Shown here piece by piece: positions 60,901 to 64,000 of a stretch of 64,000 nucleotides of DNA. The notes beneath the pieces are model-generated. The model did no database searches, was not told the DNA's origin, and worked only from the letters and a program-made list of their open reading frames with translations. This DNA is from Vanessa cardui (Eukaryota; Arthropoda; Insecta; Lepidoptera; Nymphalidae). The translations under genes and the position numbers were made by a program. The stretch covers positions 6,758,803 to 6,822,802 of the forward strand of contig NC_061129.1 of NCBI RefSeq assembly GCF_905220365.1, in the 5' to 3' direction. Positions within the stretch are counted from its first letter, which is position 1. Each line of letters begins with the position of its first letter.

Positions 60901-63165
60901 AATCACATCCGATTAGTTAGAACGAGATTGAACCGGGATTAAGATTTCAACTACATCTTAAGAATGAAAATTGTAGAGAAGATTTTAAAATCTTTACTAA
61001 TGTAGGTTAATCTTTGAATTTTATTTTGTACTTTTTTTGACATTCGAGTATCCAACTATAATTTTTACTTTTATTTGTAGATTATAATTTTTTTTTATAT
61101 GTTTTATGACAGCAATCCAAATGATCCCTCTGCAACACCGCCGCCGAGCCCCGTGATGGGGGAAGCGGTCCCAATCGGACCCGACCAGACTCCCTACTGG
61201 GATACCTACGACACTATTAACCAACTTTATATGGAAATCAGTACGTTTTGTATAGTTTATCTAATTTAGTTCGTAAGACACTAAAACGTTTTTATGTTAT
61301 TTTTTTATATACTACCTGCTTTGTGCAATCGCTAGCGTTAAATATTTGCATTCAGACACTTTTTACAATAGGCTATCAAACGTTAAAAGAAGGTATTATA
61401 TATCATGCAAGGAAAATTCAATATTACATAAGTAAAAAAATATTTTAGTTACATAAGAATTATTAAGATTAAGACATTAAGTAGATACAAGTAAAAAATA
61501 TAAGTAATTGCTGTATTAATCACGATCACGTGGAATAAAGAATGTTAGCAGCAATTGCCCGTCAAATCGCAATTTTTATCGTCTGGTCAAAAAAACAAAC
61601 CATTTATCCTTTTATCAGTAGAGGCAATTAAAATATTTTTTCAGATTTGATTTGATTATATTATTGTCGATTTTATAATTGGCGAGTTCAAATAAAGAAA
61701 CAAACAAACTCTTTTTGTTTTATAAAATGTAGAAAAGGTGTCTTAGAATTGATCGGTTTCACAAATAAGATAAATAAATATAAATTTAAATCCGAAAACA
61801 AGTAATTTGTATAATTAAAATTTACATAAAGTGAATTCCAAGATTCGAGTTCTCATCTAATTTATTTCCTAAGTTATCAATCTGTCTAATTATTTATTAA
61901 AAGTTGGGATTACTTTGACCTTGTTTGGTCCCCTCGTAAGAGTTAGTGTCATTTATCTCAATTTGTTTCTGTAATTTGGGTCACAGGCGGCAAATCGGAG
62001 ATGAGGAGTCACTATCGTGGTCACAAAATGTCATTGTGGTTGTCCCTAATACCGCAACTGCATCGCCCCGGATCAGATCTGCCAGATGCCGCTATGAGAC
62101 ATCATCACTTTCAAGACGATAATGCCAATTATTATGAAGGTATTTCTTAAATCTGATAAGAATCGCAGCATAACGGCTGCTGAGACAAATGTTTTTGGTT
62201 TATGATTTCTGATTAAACTTCTTAATTTACGTGTTTTGTCTTTTCTATTATTAGGTGCAGTAAGAACGCAATCACTTTCGCGCGCACACGTACCGCATGT
62301 AGTAAGTATTGACGTTGGAAGTCGTGGTGGAGAATTAGGTCGCAGTACTCCTCCGCCACGATCAGCTCAACCAAAACCATCTCCAGCTCCTCCTGCGCTA
62401 TCAACGGAATGCCCTCCCAATTCTACGACTACGCCCATACAACCCGATGATGCTCTTTTGCGTCGGCTAGCTTCATCCCATTACCAATCCTACACCGCAG
62501 CCCTCACTGTAACAATCGCCGTCGGTTGTTTTCTTTTACTTTTAAACGTTCTGATATTCGCGGGTATCTATCACCAGCGAGGCTCCCGGCCTCGGCGTTG
62601 CAAAGATGATCTTGCCGAGGCCGGGAGCTCTTCATCTTCAGACAATTATGATGGAAAATTAGATTACGAGGTGAGAGCATTCGACGGAAAAGGTTTCGGG
62701 TTCGAGTGTAAATCTGCACACGTGCCGCGCAGTTCGGGTTCCAAGTTCGATTTGCGGACGTTATCGGATTGTGGAGAGCCCACTTTTGGCGAGTACAGTT
62801 GTTACGATGAGAAACATCGAGCGGCGCGCAGTTCGTTACCGGATGTAAGTGTCGGAAGCGCGATAGAGGCGGGTAGTGTTGTTTGTATCGATACTCAAAA
62901 ACCAGATATACAAAGAGTTGATGGACGAAATTCAGATGCTATTGGTAGAACTAGTACTTTTGAACCACGCGTTGTAGATAGTTCTACTCAAGTCAAATTT
63001 GGGCCGATAACGGATTCGTCGGATGCGACATCTGATACGAATGGTGACTCTGAATCGATCGCTGCCGGCGGCTCTGGTATTTTGAGAGTTCCGCCAGCGG
63101 CTACAACACCTGCACCGCCGGGAATTATGAAAAAGCGAGTGCAAATACAAGAAATATCTGTATGA
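45733..63165 (+). CDS. Nlg: Neuroligin (13 coding exons, 929 aa)
   Basis: Postsynaptic adhesion protein that binds neurexins; type I membrane protein. Coding exons: 45733-45923, 46011-46228, 49074-49232, 50432-50620, 51160-51245, 51445-51612, 52073-52193, 52626-52822, 57767-57889, 60010-60155, 61113-61240, 61987-62139, 62255-63165. All junctions are GT-AG, keep one frame and total 2790 nt. The only in-frame ATG after the upstream stop is 45733; it starts a signal peptide (about 1-19). The cholinesterase-like domain covers about 22-600, with SEDCLYVNLY at 123-132. The nucleophile elbow is GHGTG (234-238), where the catalytic Ser is replaced by Gly236, so it is not an esterase; His490 in VHGEELPY is kept. 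N-glycosylation sequons lie at 121, 393, 510 and 682. A Pro/Ser/Thr-rich stalk, one membrane span (about 706-732) and a 197-residue cytoplasmic tail ending in ISV follow. Insects have several neuroligins; I cannot say which paralogue this is. Confidence 0.93.
46011..46228 (+). CDS. Nlg: Neuroligin coding exon 2
   Basis: Residues 64-136, from RYMPPVTPSQW to LYVNLYVPVN. Contains Cys87 and Cys126, expected to form the first conserved disulfide. Acceptor gcgtatcag, donor aacg|gtgaga. The intron before it is only 87 bases. Confidence 0.9.
46229..49073. other. Neuroligin intron 2 (2.8 kb)
   Basis: AT-rich, with no repeat family that I recognise. A GC-richer minus-strand open segment at 48415-48647 is preceded on that strand by an acceptor-like tttttttag; no domain is recognised. 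It may be regulatory. Confidence 0.45.
49074..49232 (+). CDS. Nlg: Neuroligin coding exon 3
   Basis: Residues 137-189: GLEGESEGAGLPCLVFVHGE, then SYEWSSGNAYDGT and IIVVTINFRLGVLG. This covers the oxyanion-loop region of the alpha/beta hydrolase fold. Acceptor aatacgcag, donor cttg|gtaagt. Confidence 0.92.
49233..50431. other. Neuroligin intron 3
   Basis: AT-rich, no gene. A GC-richer patch at about 50140-50240 (gtgacgcgcggatggcatcg) stands out. Confidence 0.5.
50432..50620 (+). CDS. Nlg: Neuroligin coding exon 4
   Basis: Residues 190-252: GFLKTGAKGSAQGNFGLMDL through AFGGNPEKVTLMGHGTGAAL. It contains the degenerate nucleophile elbow with Gly236 at the Ser position. Acceptor ctactag, donor agag|gttaga. 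Confidence 0.92.
50621..51159. other. Neuroligin intron 4
   Basis: 539 bases of AT-rich intron; nothing else recognised. Confidence 0.6.
51160..51245 (+). CDS. Nlg: Neuroligin coding exon 5
   Basis: Residues 253-281: ELLKRVVLLSGSGLSSWALQ then REPLTIKRK. Acceptor ctgtttcag, donor gaaag|gtagat, ending in phase 0. Confidence 0.9.
51445..51612 (+). CDS. Nlg: Neuroligin coding exon 6
   Basis: Residues 282-337, phase 0 at both ends: VAEQTGCHGDLLEDDLAPCL to RFLPGFAPFVDGTVIVNPSS. Cys288 and Cys300 are at positions typical of the family's second disulfide loop. Confidence 0.92.
51613..52072. other. Neuroligin intron 6
   Basis: 460 bases of AT-rich intron. The 64-codon open frame at 51878-52072 is intronic, without a domain. 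Confidence 0.6.
52073..52193 (+). CDS. Nlg: Neuroligin coding exon 7
   Basis: Residues 338-377: APPPSDNSRLGAGAAAVASA then HELADFPHRELLFGLTTT. Acceptor ttacctgtag, donor acag|gtaact, phase 1. GC content is much higher than in the flanking introns. Confidence 0.9.
52194..52625. other. Neuroligin intron 7
   Basis: 432 bases of AT-rich intron; the open frame starting at 52568 runs from here into exon 8 and its first part is not coding. Confidence 0.6.
52626..52822 (+). CDS. Nlg: Neuroligin coding exon 8
   Basis: Residues 378-443: ESYLEFNAQDLEFGFNETRR to NEYTDWDKPVQNPLSVRDAT and LE. This is one of the most conserved stretches of insect neuroligins. Acceptor ttacttgcag, donor gag|gtaagt. Confidence 0.93.
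55656..55941 (+). repeat. SINE-like family B, best-preserved copy
   Basis: Plus orientation: gtagggctttgtgaaagccc, cctgggtaggtaccacccac, tcatcagatattctacc, cagtattgttctgttccggt, agccagtgtaactacaggca, gcgcattgacgatgtgagga, gggtgatggtgaccacttac and tcgtccaccaacctattcc. No tRNA-like head and no coding sequence are evident, so it may be a SINE or a nonautonomous LINE derivative. Confidence 0.72.
56381..56635 (+). repeat. SINE-like family B, diverged copy
   Basis: Plus orientation, 440 bp after the previous copy: cggttgtagggctttgtgca, ggcccgcctgagtagttaac, aacaataattagtattgttg, and ttaccaaggttg. It is clearly older than 55656-55941. Confidence 0.6.
57767..57889 (+). CDS. Nlg: Neuroligin coding exon 9
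   Basis: Residues 444-484, phase 0 at both ends: VLSDGRTAAPLIRLGYLHAL then RGGVTYFTHFHHLSQDKDYP and Q. Acceptor cttgttgaag, donor gcag|gtaaat. Confidence 0.92.
58263..58480 (+). repeat. Possible tRNA-headed SINE
   Basis: gtgatggtatagtggataac resembles an A-box start, followed by a B-box-like gtagggtccaattattctag and a SINE-like body with agtagcagcccagacttaga and gtgctaccatctaattac. The boxes are diverged. It is not a functional tRNA. Confidence 0.38.
59216..59252. repeat. 37-bp palindrome with a one-base centre
   Basis: Arms 59216-59233 and 59235-59252 are perfect reverse complements of 18 bases around a single T. It lies inside neuroligin intron 9. Confidence 0.88.
60010..60155 (+). CDS. 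Nlg: Neuroligin coding exon 10
   Basis: Residues 485-532: RPGSVHGEELPYYLGMPLSL to CMHYLANFVKYG. It includes His490, equivalent to the catalytic His of cholinesterases, and the sequon Asn510-Phe-Thr. Acceptor tattcgtag, donor tatgg|gtaaga, phase 2. Confidence 0.92.
60156..61112. other. Neuroligin intron 10
   Basis: 957 bases of AT-rich intron; nothing recognised. Confidence 0.6.
61113..61240 (+). CDS. Nlg: Neuroligin coding exon 11
   Basis: Residues 533-575: NPNDPSATPPPSPVMGEAVP then QTPYWDTYDTINQLYMEI. Acceptor ttatgacag, donor atca|gtacgt, phase 1. End of the esterase-like domain (conserved YWDTYD). Confidence 0.9.
61241..61986. other. Neuroligin intron 11
   Basis: 746 bases of AT-rich intron; nothing recognised. 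The small open frame at 61248-61448 is intronic. Confidence 0.6.
61987..62139 (+). CDS. Nlg: Neuroligin coding exon 12
   Basis: Residues 576-626: SGKSEMRSHYRGHKMSLWLS then LIPQLHRPGSDL and HHHFQDDNANYYE, the last part of the extracellular fold before the stalk. Acceptor gggtcacag, donor tgaag|gtattt, phase 1. Confidence 0.91.
62255..63165 (+). CDS. Nlg: Neuroligin coding exon 13 (stalk, membrane span, cytoplasmic tail)
   Basis: Residues 627-929. A Pro/Ser/Thr-rich stalk (about 645-690) leads to the span AALTVTIAVGCFLLLLNVLI (within 706-732), then a basic stop-transfer HQRGSRPRR. The cytoplasmic tail has a Ser run and acidic/Ser-rich stretches, and ends KKRVQIQEISV. The last three residues, Ile-Ser-Val, fit a class II PDZ-binding motif. 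Acceptor ctattattag; stop at 63163-63165. Confidence 0.93.
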
Positions 63166-64000
63166 GATTTACAGATATTAGACACTGCGGAAGTTGTAGT
63201 GAATACACGGACAAAGTTGTGATTTTCAAATTTATTGCCATGTAAATAAATGTTAAAATAATTTATTCAAAACAAAATGTATTAATTATCATGTAAATAA
63301 TGTAAACGTAACACAACTACTATAATATTTATAAGCGTAAGTAAATTCAAAAGTACCGATGCGATTCTCTTGCGTATGTGAGAATAGGTTGTAAATATAG
63401 GTTAGTTTTAAACTTTTTGCTAAATCGAGGAATGGTTATTTGAGCTAAAGATATGTTTAATAGGAGATAAGACACGATCAGTCAATATAAATGGTTAGTT
63501 AAATCACACGAGGTCCTGAAAGTTATAATTACGTATGTCTTGACTACTATTAGATGTTTCAGCTCAGAGAATTAATGTATAAAGTTTGTAGATTAATTGT
63601 AAGCTGACTCGTATACTTAATAAATGTGAATATAACAATAACATAGTGCAAAAAGACTAAAGAAATAATAGGTGTATCATAATTTTATCTCTGAAAAAAG
63701 TGTTTCAATGACGTAGGATAAATTATTTATATTGCGTATGTAATTTTTTGTAAAGTTACTTTGAATGAGATATTATAATTTTAAGTAGTTTTTGATAAGT
63801 AAATATTGAAAACTATTACATTACGACGAATGGGCGAGTACGAGTTTGTATGAATATTTAAATCTGGTTCTTACTCCTAAACTTATAAATGATTTAATTT
63901 AAATTTAAGGTAAACAGGGTAAATACTTTTTTGTTTTACATTCCATAAAACAACGACATATATATGTTAATATAGGTTTCAACGATTCCCCTGTTTAACT
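63166..64000 (+). other. Nlg: Neuroligin 3' UTR and downstream DNA
   Basis: AT-rich, no further gene. Polyadenylation hexamers AATAAA occur at 63245-63250 and 63619-63624, so alternative 3' ends are possible. The true cleavage site cannot be chosen from sequence alone. Confidence 0.55.

Noticed and set aside
62236..62254. A start at 62236 for the last neuroligin frame
   Set aside because: This is the polypyrimidine tract and acceptor of intron 12. The exon begins at 62255 and continues the frame of exon 12.
62222..63185. Antisense open frames over neuroligin exon 13
   Set aside because: They are shadows of the coding strand and show no domain.
1..64000. CRISPR arrays, operons or other prokaryotic systems
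   Set aside because: No regularly spaced direct repeats were seen, and gene structure with introns and SINEs is clearly eukaryotic.

Overview
The window is nuclear DNA from an insect, most likely a butterfly or moth. The background is AT-rich, genes are split by canonical GT-AG introns, tRNA-headed SINEs and other lepidopteran-style repeats are scattered throughout, and the main gene is a neuroligin of insect type. There are no prokaryotic features. Most of the first 45 kb is repeat-bearing DNA without an obvious host gene. The exon model and domain calls come from reading the sequence, with family knowledge from memory and no database search.

Region 1 (1-8.5 kb): AT-rich DNA with a CpG-rich block ending in a good splice donor (about 1678-2303). 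It is a candidate 5' noncoding exon, possibly of the neuroligin gene. The rest is relics: SINE fragments, one SINE split by a LINE reverse-transcriptase remnant, and a striking hairpin at 8492-8557.

Region 2 (8563-12701): a complete 4139-bp DNA transposon with 13-bp terminal inverted repeats (TIRs) flanked by AT on both sides. It holds two intact, intron-containing, tail-to-tail genes. The plus-strand gene encodes a 428-aa protein with a SWIM-like zinc finger and a YqaJ-type PD-(D/E)XK nuclease. The minus-strand gene encodes a 569-aa THAP zinc finger plus DDE transposase. A 20-bp inverted repeat containing TGACGTCA lies just upstream of each start codon. This matches the ISL2EU group (Harbinger-related) and is the most interesting system here.

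Region 3 (12.7-45.4 kb): probably a very long 5' intron or intergenic DNA. It holds several copies of two SINE-like families (A, with a tRNA head; B, with the ggtaggtaccaccca core), Helitron-like tails, other tRNA-headed SINEs, LINE relics, imperfect hairpins and a few higher-GC islands that could be regulatory.

Region 4 (45.6-63.2 kb): a neuroligin gene on the plus strand. Thirteen coding exons join in frame (2790 nt, 929 aa) from a signal peptide at 45733 to a stop at 63163-63165. They encode an inactive cholinesterase-like domain, a Pro/Ser/Thr-rich stalk, one membrane span and a cytoplasmic tail ending in Ile-Ser-Val. A 29-codon upstream ORF ends in an overlapping TGATG at the start codon. 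The last 0.8 kb is the 3' UTR with several polyadenylation hexamers.
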